The notes: a model not told the origin generated them from the sequence alone. Counted from the stretch's first letter, positions 18,478-27,911 are shown. The stretch is 64,000 nt of DNA from an uncultured Marinobacter sp. (GCF_947488835.1 NZ_CANLBK010000002.1:124001-188000), one strand, 5' to 3'. Numbers and translations are program-made.

Positions 18478-19073
18478 TTGCTGGCTCCGTTATTCGCCTT
18501 GATGGCTTGGTCGATGTAAGTTTTGCAGAGGGCAGCGGCCTGGTCGGGTTCAATCCGGCCCTCACTCATAGCGGCGCGCAGCCAGAAACCGTCGATCATG
18601 GCCGCGACTGTTTGCGCCGTCGCTTGCGCCGGCCCAGGGGGCATCAACTGGCGCAAATGGAAAATCAGGTTCGAAAGCAGGCGGCGCTCGTTCACCCTCT
18701 GAAGTCTCATCAGCTCCGGGCTGTGCATGGCTTGGGTCCAGAAGGCCAGCCAGGTTTTTGCCGACTGCGCGTGGGTCTGAACGCCGGAGAAGTTGGCGTC
18801 AACTATGGCCATCAAACTCTCACGAGGGTTGCTGGGCCGGCTGGCCATCAATCTTGATGCGTCCTGCTGCAGGCACGAGAGCAGGTATCGCATGGTGGCT
18901 TCCAGCAGGCCCTGCTTGCCGCCGAAATAATGGCTCACAATGCCCACCGACAATTCCGAGGCCGCTGCAATTTTCCCTATGGTTGCACCTTGAAAACCGT
19001 GGGTTTCAATAACGCTCAATGTTGCGTCGATCAGCTGCTGCCGCCTGATTGACTCAATTCCCGGTCGTGCCAT
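18474..19073 (-). CDS. betI: TetR-family choline-responsive repressor
   Basis: 199 residues, as usual for BetI. An N-terminal TetR helix-turn-helix is visible ([20 protein letters not shown]), with the BetI-typical start [18 protein letters not shown]. The C-terminal ligand domain includes [25 protein letters not shown]. It represses the bet genes and is relieved by choline. It is the first gene of betIBA-choXWV, and two tandem dyads lie 22 to 59 bp upstream of its start, consistent with autorepression. Confidence 0.93.
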   Translation of the reverse strand: MARPGIESIRRQQLIDATLSVIETHGFQGATIGKIAAASELSVGIVSHYFGGKQGLLEATMRYLLSCLQQDASRLMASRPSNPRESLMAIVDANFSGVQTHAQSAKTWLAFWTQAMHSPELMRLQRVNERRLLSNLIFHLRQLMPPGPAQATAQTVAAMIDGFWLRAAMSEGRIEPDQAAALCKTYIDQAIKANNGASK

Positions 19074-19094
19074 GCGCCCTGTGACCTGCTCTGT

Positions 19095-19132
19095 ATTGAA
19101 TGAGTGTTCAATTTGTTGAATGGCTGTTCAAT
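19095..19132. promoter_or_regulatory. Two tandem dyads, likely BetI operators
   Basis: ATTGAA-N6-TTCAAT (19095-19112) and TTGAA-N6-TTCAA (19116-19131) have centres exactly 20 bp apart, about two helical turns. They lie 22-59 bp upstream of the betI start codon, where they would overlap its promoter. TetR-family dimers commonly bind such pairs. Confidence 0.7.
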
Positions 19133-19322
19133 GAGTGAAGAATAATGGTTTGAATACTAAATATCAAACAGGTTATAGCGGAGAGGAGTCCTTGAGTGGA
19201 CTGATGTGGATAGGAGATTTGGCGGGTAGTACCTATAAAAAAGTATTTAGAGCGCGAATGATTGCGCCTGGGTTTGTAGGTGTTTTTATGCTGGCGGAAG
19301 TTCACCCAATACGGTGCGGTAA

Positions 19323-19340
19323 TGGGTGGAAAAGTACCCA
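19323..19340. promoter_or_regulatory. Candidate upstream activator site for the DctD-like regulator
   Basis: TGGGT-N8-ACCCA forms a dyad centred about 100 bp before the predicted transcription start, the usual place for NtrC-family activator sites. A further ACCCAAT at 19304-19310 repeats the half-site. Assignment is inference. Confidence 0.45.
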
Positions 19341-19403
19341 ATCTCTCGGGCTTTTTATTGTGGTGTTTTTGGAAGTCTATGTTTTGCATGGGCTTTTTTC
19401 TAG

Positions 19404-19419
19404 TGGCCCGCTATTTGCT
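19404..19419 (+). promoter_or_regulatory. Sigma-54 promoter of the TAXI-TRAP operon
   Basis: TGGCCCG-N4-TTGCT matches the sigma-54 consensus TGGCMCG-N4-TTGCW at every defined position, with GG (19405-19406) and GC (19417-19418) separated by exactly 10 bp. Transcription would start near 19430, giving a leader of about 66 nt before the ATG at 19496. The operon's own regulator carries the GAFTGA sigma-54 contact motif. Confidence 0.85.
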
Positions 19420-19495
19420 AAGTCTTAGAGTTATCGCAGCCCCTTCGGGCTCCGTCGAGCACCCAATAAACAAAACGAATCAGGGAGCAGTCTCT

Positions 19496-20473
19496 ATGAA
19501 GAACCAAGCCATTATCGCGGCGGCATTCGCCTCTACTCTTGTTGTTGCAAGCCCCGTTGTTGCCCAGGATCGGGCCGGTTGGCCGGATAACTTTACCGTT
19601 GGTACAGCCAGTCAGGGCGGCACCTATTTCGCCTACGGCTCTGGCTGGGCCAACTTTGTAGCAGAAAATCTGGGCGTTTCCGGCGGTGCTGAAATCACCG
19701 GCGGCCCAATGCAGAACATGGCACTGGTTCATACCGGCGACCTGAAGTTTGGTTTGACTACAATGGGCCCGGCTCGCGAATCCATGGATGGCAACAGCCC
19801 GCTGGCGCCAGGCATGAAGATGGACAACGTATGTGCCATGTTCCCCATGTACGAAACGCCTTTTTCGGTCACGGCGCTGACCAGCTCTGGAATCAAGTCT
19901 ATTTCTGATATTCCAGATGGTGCCACCATCGGCTTCGGCCCGGCTGGCTCAACCTCCGACACCTATTTCCCGCGCATGATGGAAACCCTGGGTGTGAACT
20001 TCAAACGTCGTAATGGCAGCTGGTCGGATCTTGGCGGACAGCTTCAGGATGGCCTGATTGATGTTGTTGCTTTTGCCGCAGGCATCCCCATCCCAGCCGT
20101 TAGCCAGCTGGAAGTTCAAACCAATGTGAACATCATTGGTATGACCGATGCCGAAGCCAAAAAAGTGACAGATAACTTCCCGGTGTCTGAGTTCATTATT
20201 CCAGCGGCCACTTATCAGTCCCTGGATGAGCCATCGCGTGTTGTATCCATGTGGAACTTTGCCATGGTGAATTGCGATGTACCGGAAAGCTTTGTGTATG
20301 AAATCACCAAGCTGACCATGGAGCAGAATGAACGGATGGTTTCTATTCACAAAGCTGCCCGCAACTCCATTCCAGAGAACTACAGCAAGAACAACGTGCT
20401 GCCATGGCACAAAGGCGCCGCTCGCTGGTTCAACGAGAACGGCTATACCATCGAAGAAAGCAAGATCAAGTAA
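19496..20473 (+). CDS. TAXI-family TRAP transporter solute-binding protein
   Basis: 325 residues from the ATG at 19496, with AGGGAG eight bases upstream; the frame runs open for 72 more codons, but the signal peptide (residues 1-23, cut near PVVA) sets this start. The mature protein opens with FTVGTASQGGTYFAYGSGWA, the family's conserved TAXI-type N-terminal segment, and contains FGPAGSTSDTYFPRM, typical of these periplasmic receptors. It captures a solute, often a carboxylate such as glutamate or 2-oxoglutarate in studied members, for the TRAP permease encoded next. Substrate here is unknown. Sigma-54 control is predicted. Confidence 0.92.
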   Translation: MKNQAIIAAAFASTLVVASPVVAQDRAGWPDNFTVGTASQGGTYFAYGSGWANFVAENLGVSGGAEITGGPMQNMALVHTGDLKFGLTTMGPARESMDGNSPLAPGMKMDNVCAMFPMYETPFSVTALTSSGIKSISDIPDGATIGFGPAGSTSDTYFPRMMETLGVNFKRRNGSWSDLGGQLQDGLIDVVAFAAGIPIPAVSQLEVQTNVNIIGMTDAEAKKVTDNFPVSEFIIPAATYQSLDEPSRVVSMWNFAMVNCDVPESFVYEITKLTMEQNERMVSIHKAARNSIPENYSKNNVLPWHKGAARWFNENGYTIEESKIK

Positions 20474-20500
20474 GACTGCTGATTTGAATGGTTGAAAGAA

Positions 20501-20518
20501 AGGGGCCGCAAGGCCCCT
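20501..20518 (+). terminator. Intercistronic hairpin between receptor and permease genes
   Basis: AGGGGCC and GGCCCCT close a GCAA tetraloop, starting 27 bases after the receptor stop codon. There is no T tract. It is likely a 3' stabiliser or partial terminator favouring binding-protein expression. Confidence 0.6.
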
Positions 20519-20571
20519 GAATAATAGCCGGCAGATTGTCGGCTCCGATTTGCCTGCAGGCAGGACCCCCA

Positions 20572-22752
20572 ATGACACTCGAACGACACCCCAAAGATTT
20601 TTCTGATATAGAGGTGGGCGAAGACCACGTGCTTGCCCACGACGTGGACAAAGAGCCAGTAGAAGCAAACCGCAGGCTGTTTGAAGGCGGAATGCTGAAG
20701 TTTGTAACGTTACTGGCCATTGTTTACTCCTCCTTCCATCTCTATTCGCTGAATATTGCGCCTTTGGAAACCTGGTCGTTCCGGATTGTGCATATTGCCG
20801 GCGCCCTTGTTTTAGGTTTTGTTCTGTTTGCGGGTGCACGTTTTGTTTCTGCTGAAGAAGGCTCTGCACGGCACCGGTGGACAACATGGATCGGTGCTGT
20901 TGCGCTTCTACCGGCATTTTATGTGCTGTATCAGACCTACTCGTTTTGGCAGATGGTTCAGAACGGTGCCATGCGGATTCCGGTAGATCTGGAAACCTGG
21001 CATTTTGGCTGGCCGCTGCTGGCGGCAACGGGTGTGGGCATTGTGCTGAGCTGGTTCCACCAGCGTGAGCGCTCGCGCTTCAGTCTGCCGGATCTGGTGT
21101 TGATTGTGTGCTCGATCGCGGTTGCGGCCTATTTCCTTGTGGCTTTTAACACCTCCATGCGTATGTCCACGGGCACATCCTTTGCGCCGGTGGGCATTTC
21201 TTTTGCCGCGGTAGCGGGTACTGCGCTGATAATGGAGCTTACCCGCCGGGTTGCCGGATTGGCGCTGGTGATTATCGGGTTGGTGTTTTTGGTGTATGTG
21301 TTTGCCGGGCCGTATCTTCCGGGCTTCCTTGGTTATCCAGGACTGTCGGTACAAAGGTTCTTCAGCCAGGTGTATACCGATGCGGGTATTCTTGGGCCCA
21401 CCACAGCGGTGTCGTCCACCTACATTATTCTGTTTATTATTTTTGCGGCCTTTTTGCAGTCGTCAAAGGTCGGTGATTACTTTGTGAACTTCGCGTTTGC
21501 CGCGGCGGGTCGCTCCCGTGGTGGCCCTGCGAAGGTCTCTATTTTTGCCTCTGGCCTGATGGGCATGATCAACGGCACCAGTGCCGGCAACGTTGTGTCT
21601 ACCGGCTCGCTAACTATCCCGCTAATGAAAAAAGTGGGTTACAGCAAAAAATCCGCCGGCGCGGTAGAAGCCGCTGCATCTACGGGTGGTCAGATCATGC
21701 CGCCGATTATGGGGGCAGGTGCCTTCATCATGGCCGAGATTACCGGTATCCCATATACCGAAATCGCCATTGCAGCCATTATTCCCGCGATTCTTTACTT
21801 CGCGTCTGTGTATTTTATGGTGGATTTTGAAGCGGCGAAAACCGGTATGCGTGGCATGCGGGAAGATGAGCTGCCCAAGCTACGCGCCATGGTGAAACAG
21901 TGCTACCTGTTCTTGCCGATTATTATCCTGGTAGTGGCCCTGTTTATGGGCTATTCGGTGATACGAGCCGGTACGTTGGCGATGGTGTCTGCGGCGGTTG
22001 TTAGTTGGTTTTCACCCAACAAAATGGGCATTCGGCAGATTTTACACGCGCTGGAAACGGCTTCCTACATGGCCATACAGATCATTGTGGTGTGTGCGGC
22101 GGCGGGCGTTATCGTCGGTGTTATTTCCCTGACGGGGGTTGGTGCACGCTTCTCTGTGCTGTTGCTTGATGTGGCAGAAGCGAGCCAATTGCTGGCGCTG
22201 ATTTTTGCCATGTTTATCTCCATCTTGCTGGGCATGGGTATGCCCACGACGGCGGCCTATGCGGTGGCGGCTTCGGTGGTTGCGCCGGGCCTGGTGCAGC
22301 TGGGTATCGAACCTCTGACGGCGCACTTCTTCGTGTTCTACTTTGCGGTGGTATCGGCCATTACTCCGCCGGTTGCCCTGGCTTCTTATGCGGCGGCGGG
22401 TATCTCAGGCGCCAACGCCATGGAAACCTCTGTGGCCTCTTTCAGAATTGGTATTGCAGCGTTTATCGTGCCGTTCATGTTCTTCTACAACGGCGCTTTG
22501 TTGATGGAGGCTGGCTGGTTTGATATCGCACGGGCACTGGTTACGGCGCTCTTTGGCGTATACCTGCTCTCGGGTGGTGTACTGGGCTGGTTTGGAAACG
22601 TCACAGCTTCCTTGATCGTCCGTATATTGCTGATTGGCGCCGCACTGATGATGATTGAAGGGGGAATGGTGTCTGATCTGGCTGGCATTGGGCTTGCCGC
22701 AATAGCGTTTGTGATGCAGCGTCAGCGCAAAGGTCGCCTGGCTGCTGCCTGA
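20572..22752 (+). CDS. TRAP transporter permease, fused 4TM-12TM subunits
   Basis: 726 residues from the ATG at 20572, with a modest AGGA six bases upstream; a TTG at 20536 is less likely. Hydrophobic segments first form a small DctQ-like part (about residues 40-240), then the large DctM-like part (to about 720). The large part shows GMINGTSAGNVVSTGSLTIP, GGQIMPPIMGAGAFIM and GMGMPTTAAYAVA, signatures of the fused permeases that pair with TAXI receptors. It imports the receptor-bound solute using the Na+ or H+ gradient. Downstream, 85 bp away, lies the DctB-like kinase gene. Confidence 0.92.
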   Translation: MTLERHPKDFSDIEVGEDHVLAHDVDKEPVEANRRLFEGGMLKFVTLLAIVYSSFHLYSLNIAPLETWSFRIVHIAGALVLGFVLFAGARFVSAEEGSARHRWTTWIGAVALLPAFYVLYQTYSFWQMVQNGAMRIPVDLETWHFGWPLLAATGVGIVLSWFHQRERSRFSLPDLVLIVCSIAVAAYFLVAFNTSMRMSTGTSFAPVGISFAAVAGTALIMELTRRVAGLALVIIGLVFLVYVFAGPYLPGFLGYPGLSVQRFFSQVYTDAGILGPTTAVSSTYIILFIIFAAFLQSSKVGDYFVNFAFAAAGRSRGGPAKVSIFASGLMGMINGTSAGNVVSTGSLTIPLMKKVGYSKKSAGAVEAAASTGGQIMPPIMGAGAFIMAEITGIPYTEIAIAAIIPAILYFASVYFMVDFEAAKTGMRGMREDELPKLRAMVKQCYLFLPIIILVVALFMGYSVIRAGTLAMVSAAVVSWFSPNKMGIRQILHALETASYMAIQIIVVCAAAGVIVGVISLTGVGARFSVLLLDVAEASQLLALIFAMFISILLGMGMPTTAAYAVAASVVAPGLVQLGIEPLTAHFFVFYFAVVSAITPPVALASYAAAGISGANAMETSVASFRIGIAAFIVPFMFFYNGALLMEAGWFDIARALVTALFGVYLLSGGVLGWFGNVTASLIVRILLIGAALMMIEGGMVSDLAGIGLAAIAFVMQRQRKGRLAAA

Positions 22753-22764
22753 ACTATGCCCTCG

Positions 22765-22798
22765 TCGCCCGACCCTTGTCCTTCAAGGGGCCGGGCGA
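22765..22798 (+). terminator. Hairpin after the TRAP permease gene
   Basis: TCGCCCG (22765-22771) pairs with CGGGCGA (22792-22798), and inside it CCCTTG (22773-22778) pairs with CAAGGG (22784-22789). No T tract follows, so it may only partly separate the permease gene from the two-component genes. Confidence 0.5.
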
Positions 22799-22837
22799 TA
22801 CTCTGGCGTCCTTTAACGGTATTTCGGGAACCGGGTT

Positions 22838-24652
22838 ATGTCCTACCGGATAGGCGCTTTTGTTATATTCGCGATCACCCTTGCGGTGTCCTGGATCCTG
22901 GGTGGTTGGGTTGGTTACCAGCAGGTTGAACAGGATAGCCTCGAAGAATCGTTCCGCTATCGCCAACTCGTGGGGAACGAGCTTAACCGTTATCTGCCTA
23001 TTCCGGAGCTGATGGCTGAACACCCATTGCTTGCGGCAGCCCTTAATGCTCCGGGCAACCCTGCGATTATTCACCAAGCCAACGAAGAAATGCAGCGTAT
23101 GGCTACCATCGTTGGAAGTTCGGATGTGTATCTGATGGACACAGCCGGGCTGACGATTGCGGCCAACAACTACCTGCAGGCAGGCAGTTTTGTGGGGCGC
23201 AACTTCAGTTTTCGCCCCTATTTCTTTGAAGCCATAAAATCCGGCAGGTCTGCCATTTATTTCGCATTGGGTTCCACCTCTCGGGTTCGGGGGCTGTACT
23301 TTTCTCATCCGGTGCGCGGAGAGGAGGGCCAGTTACTGGGTGTGGTGGTTGTGAAAGTGTTGGTGCACGAACTGGAATCCCAATGGCACAGACCGGCTTC
23401 CGTGCGTGAAGCCGAAATGGTGGTATTGGATGAGGCCGGTGTCAGCTTTTTGGCCAGTAAGCCGTCGTGGTTGTACCGGGATTTCACAGGCAGTGCTGAA
23501 AAGGCGCCTGGTGAAGCATCTCGTCAACGCTACCCTGACCGGGATCTAAAACCTGTGTCCCTGCAATATCAGGGCAAGCCTTTTGGCTTGTCTGGCGCAT
23601 CCGAGACTTTGCGTATCAAGGAAGATGGCAGTGCTCAAGAGTATCTGAGCGTTCGAACACCGCTGCCGAGGCTCGACTGGACGTTGAGGGTAATGGTCAG
23701 CACATATTCGGTAATGTGGACGCGCCTCGGCTTTGTAATGGGCGGCATCGCGATCTATTTTGGTGTTCTGCTGGCGTGGCTGTATCTGCGCGAGCGCTAT
23801 CGCCGAGAGGCGGAGTTAGCCCTTAGAGGTGAGCAGTTGGAGCTCAGTGTCACTGAACGAACGGCCGACCTCGAGCAGTCCAACCGTAAACTCATTGACG
23901 AGATTCGAGAACGTGAACGGACCCAAAGCGAGTTACGGGAAACCCAGCAGGAGTTAATTCAGGCAGCCAAGCTGGCGGTGCTGGGACAGATGTCAGCTGG
24001 GCTTAATCACGAAATGAGCCAACCGCTTACGGCAATCCAGACATACGCCAGAAACAGCCGCCGCTTTCTGGAAAAGGGTGCCGCCGATATGGTGGATGAG
24101 AACCTCAGCGAAATTGTACTTCTGTGTGACAAAATGGCCGAGCTGACCCGCCAGTTCAAGGTGTTTGCCCGGAAGTCCGAGGGGCCACCCACTATTGTGG
24201 ATTTTCGCTTGTCTGTGGACGCCTCTCTAAAAATTATCGCAGCACAGAAAAGCAGCGCGGGCATTGATATTCGTTGGAGTCGCCCTGAGCAGCCAGTGCT
24301 GTGTCACGGTGATCTGATCCGCATTGAGCAGGTTATGGTCAACTTGCTTGCTAATGCAGTGCAAGCTGTTGAAAGCCAGAAGCAGCCGGTAGTCACTATT
24401 GATGTTGAGGAGCAGGGAGAGTGCTGGCGCTGTTTTGTGCGGGATAACGGGACCGGATTGCCGGCGAACACCGAGCAAATTTTTGAGCCCTTTTTCACGA
24501 CCAAATCGGTGAAACAGGGGCTTGGGCTGGGGTTGTCTATTTCAAGGCAAATTGCTGATGCTTTGGGTGGCCGGCTTACGGGGCGCAATCGCAGTGACGC
24601 ACCGGGTGCGGAATTTGAATTTACCCTGCAAAAAAGGGAGGCCACGGAATGA
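22838..24652 (+). CDS. DctB-like sensor histidine kinase
   Basis: 604 residues. A transmembrane helix (about 7-27), a periplasmic double-Cache sensor domain (about 30-290) and a second helix (about 296-318) are followed by a coiled-coil linker. The DctB-type phosphoacceptor box has His391 in GLNHEMSQPLTAI, and the ATPase domain has the N box MVNLLANAVQAVE, RDNGTGLP, FEPFFTTK and GLGLGLSISRQIA. It should sense an external solute, plausibly the one carried by the upstream TRAP system, and phosphorylate the regulator encoded next, which it overlaps by 4 bp. Confidence 0.9.
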   Translation: MSYRIGAFVIFAITLAVSWILGGWVGYQQVEQDSLEESFRYRQLVGNELNRYLPIPELMAEHPLLAAALNAPGNPAIIHQANEEMQRMATIVGSSDVYLMDTAGLTIAANNYLQAGSFVGRNFSFRPYFFEAIKSGRSAIYFALGSTSRVRGLYFSHPVRGEEGQLLGVVVVKVLVHELESQWHRPASVREAEMVVLDEAGVSFLASKPSWLYRDFTGSAEKAPGEASRQRYPDRDLKPVSLQYQGKPFGLSGASETLRIKEDGSAQEYLSVRTPLPRLDWTLRVMVSTYSVMWTRLGFVMGGIAIYFGVLLAWLYLRERYRREAELALRGEQLELSVTERTADLEQSNRKLIDEIRERERTQSELRETQQELIQAAKLAVLGQMSAGLNHEMSQPLTAIQTYARNSRRFLEKGAADMVDENLSEIVLLCDKMAELTRQFKVFARKSEGPPTIVDFRLSVDASLKIIAAQKSSAGIDIRWSRPEQPVLCHGDLIRIEQVMVNLLANAVQAVESQKQPVVTIDVEEQGECWRCFVRDNGTGLPANTEQIFEPFFTTKSVKQGLGLGLSISRQIADALGGRLTGRNRSDAPGAEFEFTLQKREATE

Positions 24653-26001
24653 CAGAACCCTCGGTTATTTTTGTTGACGATGACCCGCACATACGCAAGT
24701 CCATTGCCCAGGCACTGACTCTGGAAGACTTGCCTGTGCAGTGCTATGAAAGCGCCGAGGCGGGGCTGCAAGCTATTACAGCTGAGTACAGTGGCGTAGT
24801 GCTGTGTGACTACAATATGCCGGCAATGGATGGGCTGGAAATGCTGGGTGCTGTTCAGGCGCTGGATAAATCCATACCCGTTATTATTCTGACCGGCCAG
24901 GGCGACATCAGCACGGCGGTTTCAGCCATGCAGCAGGGCGCCTATGATTTTATTGAAAAACCCTTCAATCACGATGAACTGATTGAACTTTTGCGGCATG
25001 CCTTGGAAAAGCGTCACCTCGCCCTGGAAAACCGTCGACTCAAGGCCCAGTTACGCCATTTAGCCCGGCCCGGCCCCAGAATCCTGGGGGACACGCCGAG
25101 CATGCAGAAAGTGATGGACACCATCACTCCGATTCTGGACATTTCCGCCAACACACTGTTGTTTGGCGAGACAGGCTCCGGCAAGGATGCGCTTGCTCGC
25201 TACATTCATGAGAACAGCCCTCGAGGGGCCCACAACTTTGTCGCGATCAATTGCGGAGCCGTGCCGGAAAATCTCATTGAAAGCGAGTTGTTCGGGCACG
25301 AAGCGGGAGCGTTTACCGGAGCAGACAAGCTACGAATTGGCAAAATAGAGCATGCCCACAGGGGTACCTTGTTTCTGGACGAGGTTGAGAGCATGCCAAT
25401 GCCTCTGCAGATCAAGCTGCTGCGGGTACTCGAAGAGCAAAAAGTGGAACGCCTTGGCAGTAATCAGGTACAGGATGTCGATGTTCGCATTATTGCGGCC
25501 ACGAAAGCCGACCTGAAGGCGCTCAGCGATGAAGGAAGCTTCCGTGCGGATCTGTATTACCGATTGAATGTGGTGAAAGTGGATATACCTCCTTTGCGGG
25601 AGCGTAAAGAAGATATCCCTATGCTGTTTCACCACTTCGTCCTGATTGCAGCTGCCCGCTATGATCGGGAGAGCATTCCTCTGGATGCCAGTCAGGCCGC
25701 ACGGTTAATGCATCACAGTTGGCCGGGAAATGTACGTGAGTTGCGTAATCTGGCGGAGCGGTATGTATTGTTGGGGCCCGCAGCACTTGATGACAGTGAG
25801 CCGGTTGCCAAAGCCGATGTGAGCGGGCGGCGAACCCTTACCGAAATGATGGACAGCTTCGAACACTCGGTGCTTACCAGTGCCTTGAATGCGTGCCATG
25901 GCAGCATCAAAGACACTATGGTGCAGTTGGGTGTTGCCCGAAAAACCCTCTACGACAAGATGAAAAAGCACGGTTTGGATAAGGCTCAGTTCAAAGACTG
26001 A
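24649..26001 (+). CDS. DctD-like sigma-54-dependent response regulator
   Basis: 450 residues. The receiver domain has acidic residues in FVDDDPH and phosphoacceptor Asp54 in [11 protein letters not shown]. The AAA+ domain has Walker [11 protein letters not shown], the sigma-54 contact loop GAFTGA at 220-225, Walker [12 protein letters not shown] and the arginine-containing segment [10 protein letters not shown]. The C-terminal Fis-type helix-turn-helix includes [17 protein letters not shown]. It should activate sigma-54 promoters; the strong one upstream of the TAXI receptor gene is the obvious target. Confidence 0.92.
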   Translation: MTEPSVIFVDDDPHIRKSIAQALTLEDLPVQCYESAEAGLQAITAEYSGVVLCDYNMPAMDGLEMLGAVQALDKSIPVIILTGQGDISTAVSAMQQGAYDFIEKPFNHDELIELLRHALEKRHLALENRRLKAQLRHLARPGPRILGDTPSMQKVMDTITPILDISANTLLFGETGSGKDALARYIHENSPRGAHNFVAINCGAVPENLIESELFGHEAGAFTGADKLRIGKIEHAHRGTLFLDEVESMPMPLQIKLLRVLEEQKVERLGSNQVQDVDVRIIAATKADLKALSDEGSFRADLYYRLNVVKVDIPPLRERKEDIPMLFHHFVLIAAARYDRESIPLDASQAARLMHHSWPGNVRELRNLAERYVLLGPAALDDSEPVAKADVSGRRTLTEMMDSFEHSVLTSALNACHGSIKDTMVQLGVARKTLYDKMKKHGLDKAQFKD

Positions 26002-26004
26002 GCC
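25983..26004 (+). terminator. Hairpin overlapping the dctD-like stop codon
   Basis: GGCTCAGT (25983-25990) and ACTGAGCC (25997-26004) form a perfect 8-bp stem with a 6-nt loop; the stop codon at 25999-26001 lies inside the right arm. No long T tract follows. Confidence 0.45.
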
Positions 26005-26163
26005 GGGCATTTGATACGCAGACGCACGAACGTTTACACGCTGGATACAAAATACGCAGTACCCTCAATGATATTATCCGCGCCTCTTCTGTAGCATCTC
26101 GCCTCCTTGCAATGGGTTAGACCTTCTGCCCACTCCTTCCAGCAGATACAAGATACATTCGAT

Positions 26164-27858
26164 ATGAAAAATCTTACCATTCAGATGCGCGTGCTGTTGC
26201 TGGCACTTATCCCAGTGATCCTGCTCACCGCATTCCTGACCACATACAATCTCAAACAGGCTCAAGGCATAGGTACCGAAGCAGTGGCGGGTTTCTCCTC
26301 AGATATGGAGACCACCAAGCGCCAAGAACTAAAAAACTATATTGAATTGGCGCGCACATCCATTGCCCATCTGTATAACCAGCCCGCTTCAGCGAACGAT
26401 CCTGAAGTTCGGGAGAAAGCTTGGGAAATACTGCGCCAACTGAGGTTTGATGATTCCGGCAGCCCCGGCTATGTGTTCGCCTATGACACTAGCGGTGTCA
26501 GTGTTATGCATGGCGTTAATCCGGCACTGGAGGGCAAGAACCTCTGGGGTTTTAAAGATCCTAATGGCAAATATCTGATTCGCGAGCTCGTAAACGTGGC
26601 CCGCAATGGCGGAGGTTATGTCCCCTATCACTGGGAAAACAGCGATACCGGCGAAGCTGCTCCAAAGCTTGGTTACGCCGAGATGTTGCCAAAATGGAAT
26701 ATCGTGATCGGTACAGGGTTTTGGGTCGATGGTCTGGAGGACCAAGTCGCTGCCATGGACAGCAAAGTCGGCGGGGCATTGGGCAAAGCAGTCGTTGGCT
26801 CAGTAACTACCTCGCTAATTGCGTTAGCTATCATTGTGTTTTTTGCCCTGATCGTAGTCCGCAGCATCATTCGGCCCCTGAAATCGGCGGTGTCTGCAAT
26901 GAGCGATATCGCCAATGGGGATGGTGACCTGACACGTCGATTGGAGGCGGGAAGCAAGGATGAATTAGGTCAGTTGGCGACGGCGTTCAACAGCTTTGCA
27001 GAGCAAGTGCACGGGTTGGTTGAAGGGGTTCTTTCGTCCACCCGCACTCTGAATGAAGCGTCTGCGGAGCTGAATCAGATTATGGATGAGGCGGGGCAAG
27101 GTGTAGAGCGTCAAAAATCCGAGAGTGATCAAGTCGCAACTGCCATGAATGAGATGACGGCCGCGGCTCAGGAAGTGGCAGGCAATGCCAGTGAAGCCTC
27201 CAGTGCTGCAGATCATGCCACTGTACAGGTATCCGATGCTCAGGGCCTGGTACATCAGACGATCGAAGTGATTGGTGGCTTGTCCGAGCAGGTCGAAGAG
27301 GGCGTTAAAGTTATCGAAAAGCTGGGCTCTGATTCCCACAAGATCGACAGCGTTCTGGAGGTTATCCGTGAGATAGCTGATCAGACAAACCTGCTTGCCC
27401 TGAATGCGGCCATCGAAGCGGCACGAGCCGGTGAAGCTGGTCGAGGCTTCGCCGTTGTGGCTGATGAAGTTCGTACGCTGGCGAGCAGGACTCAAAGGAG
27501 TACTCAGGAAATCCAGGAAACCATTGAGCGGCTGCAAACCGGTGCTGGCAATGCCGTGAAGTTGATTGGCTCGATCAGTGAACGCAGTGAGGCCACTGTT
27601 GTGGAAACGCGCAAGGTGAATGACGCATTGCAGAGAATCAACCAGGCGGTTGGAACGATCAATGATATGAACAGCCAGATTGCCAGTGCCGCTGAGGAGC
27701 AGACCAGCGTTTCCGAGACCATCAATCAGAATGTCCATGAGATTGTTGCAATCACGGAGCAGACTGCTAAAGGGGCATCCCAGGCAGGCTTGGCAGCACA
27801 GCGTCTCAAGGCGCTGGCGGCAGATATGTCAGACCAGGTCAGTCGATACCGAGTGTAA
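26164..27858 (+). CDS. Methyl-accepting chemotaxis protein, single-Cache sensor
   Basis: 564 residues from the ATG at 26164, chosen because the first transmembrane helix follows directly; an in-frame TTG 19 codons earlier adds an unlikely tail, and neither has a good ribosome binding site. The periplasmic part (about 30-190) looks like an sCache domain, with [21 protein letters not shown] second helix (about 195-218), a HAMP domain and the signalling domain follow, with the hairpin tip [19 protein letters not shown]. It directs chemotaxis to a small ligand, possibly the TRAP solute, given its position after the TRAP and DctBD-like genes. Confidence 0.92.
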   Translation: MKNLTIQMRVLLLALIPVILLTAFLTTYNLKQAQGIGTEAVAGFSSDMETTKRQELKNYIELARTSIAHLYNQPASANDPEVREKAWEILRQLRFDDSGSPGYVFAYDTSGVSVMHGVNPALEGKNLWGFKDPNGKYLIRELVNVARNGGGYVPYHWENSDTGEAAPKLGYAEMLPKWNIVIGTGFWVDGLEDQVAAMDSKVGGALGKAVVGSVTTSLIALAIIVFFALIVVRSIIRPLKSAVSAMSDIANGDGDLTRRLEAGSKDELGQLATAFNSFAEQVHGLVEGVLSSTRTLNEASAELNQIMDEAGQGVERQKSESDQVATAMNEMTAAAQEVAGNASEASSAADHATVQVSDAQGLVHQTIEVIGGLSEQVEEGVKVIEKLGSDSHKIDSVLEVIREIADQTNLLALNAAIEAARAGEAGRGFAVVADEVRTLASRTQRSTQEIQETIERLQTGAGNAVKLIGSISERSEATVVETRKVNDALQRINQAVGTINDMNSQIASAAEEQTSVSETINQNVHEIVAITEQTAKGASQAGLAAQRLKALAADMSDQVSRYRV

Positions 27859-27876
27859 ACTAAGCACTGGCGCATT

Positions 27877-27902
27877 AAAAGCCGGGCCGTGACCCGGCTT
27901 TT
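27877..27902. terminator. Bidirectional rho-independent terminator
   Basis: AAAAGCCGGG (27877-27886) and CCCGGCTTTT (27893-27902) form a 10-bp stem with a 6-nt loop and T runs in both directions, between the convergent chemoreceptor and PhoH-type genes. Confidence 0.85.
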
Positions 27903-27911
27903 GATGCTGTG

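Larger units (their letters stand above)
19074..19495. other. 422-bp divergent regulatory region between betI and the TRAP genes
   Basis: No gene is supported here. It contains two tandem dyads near betI (19095-19132), a candidate activator dyad (19323-19340), a sigma-54 promoter (19404-19419) and a small leader hairpin AGCCC/GGGCT around 19439-19452. The remainder is AT-rich. Confidence 0.7.

Noticed and set aside
19949..21028. A 359-codon minus-strand frame across the TAXI receptor and permease genes
   Set aside because: It crosses two clear genes and an intercistronic hairpin and has no recognisable domain.
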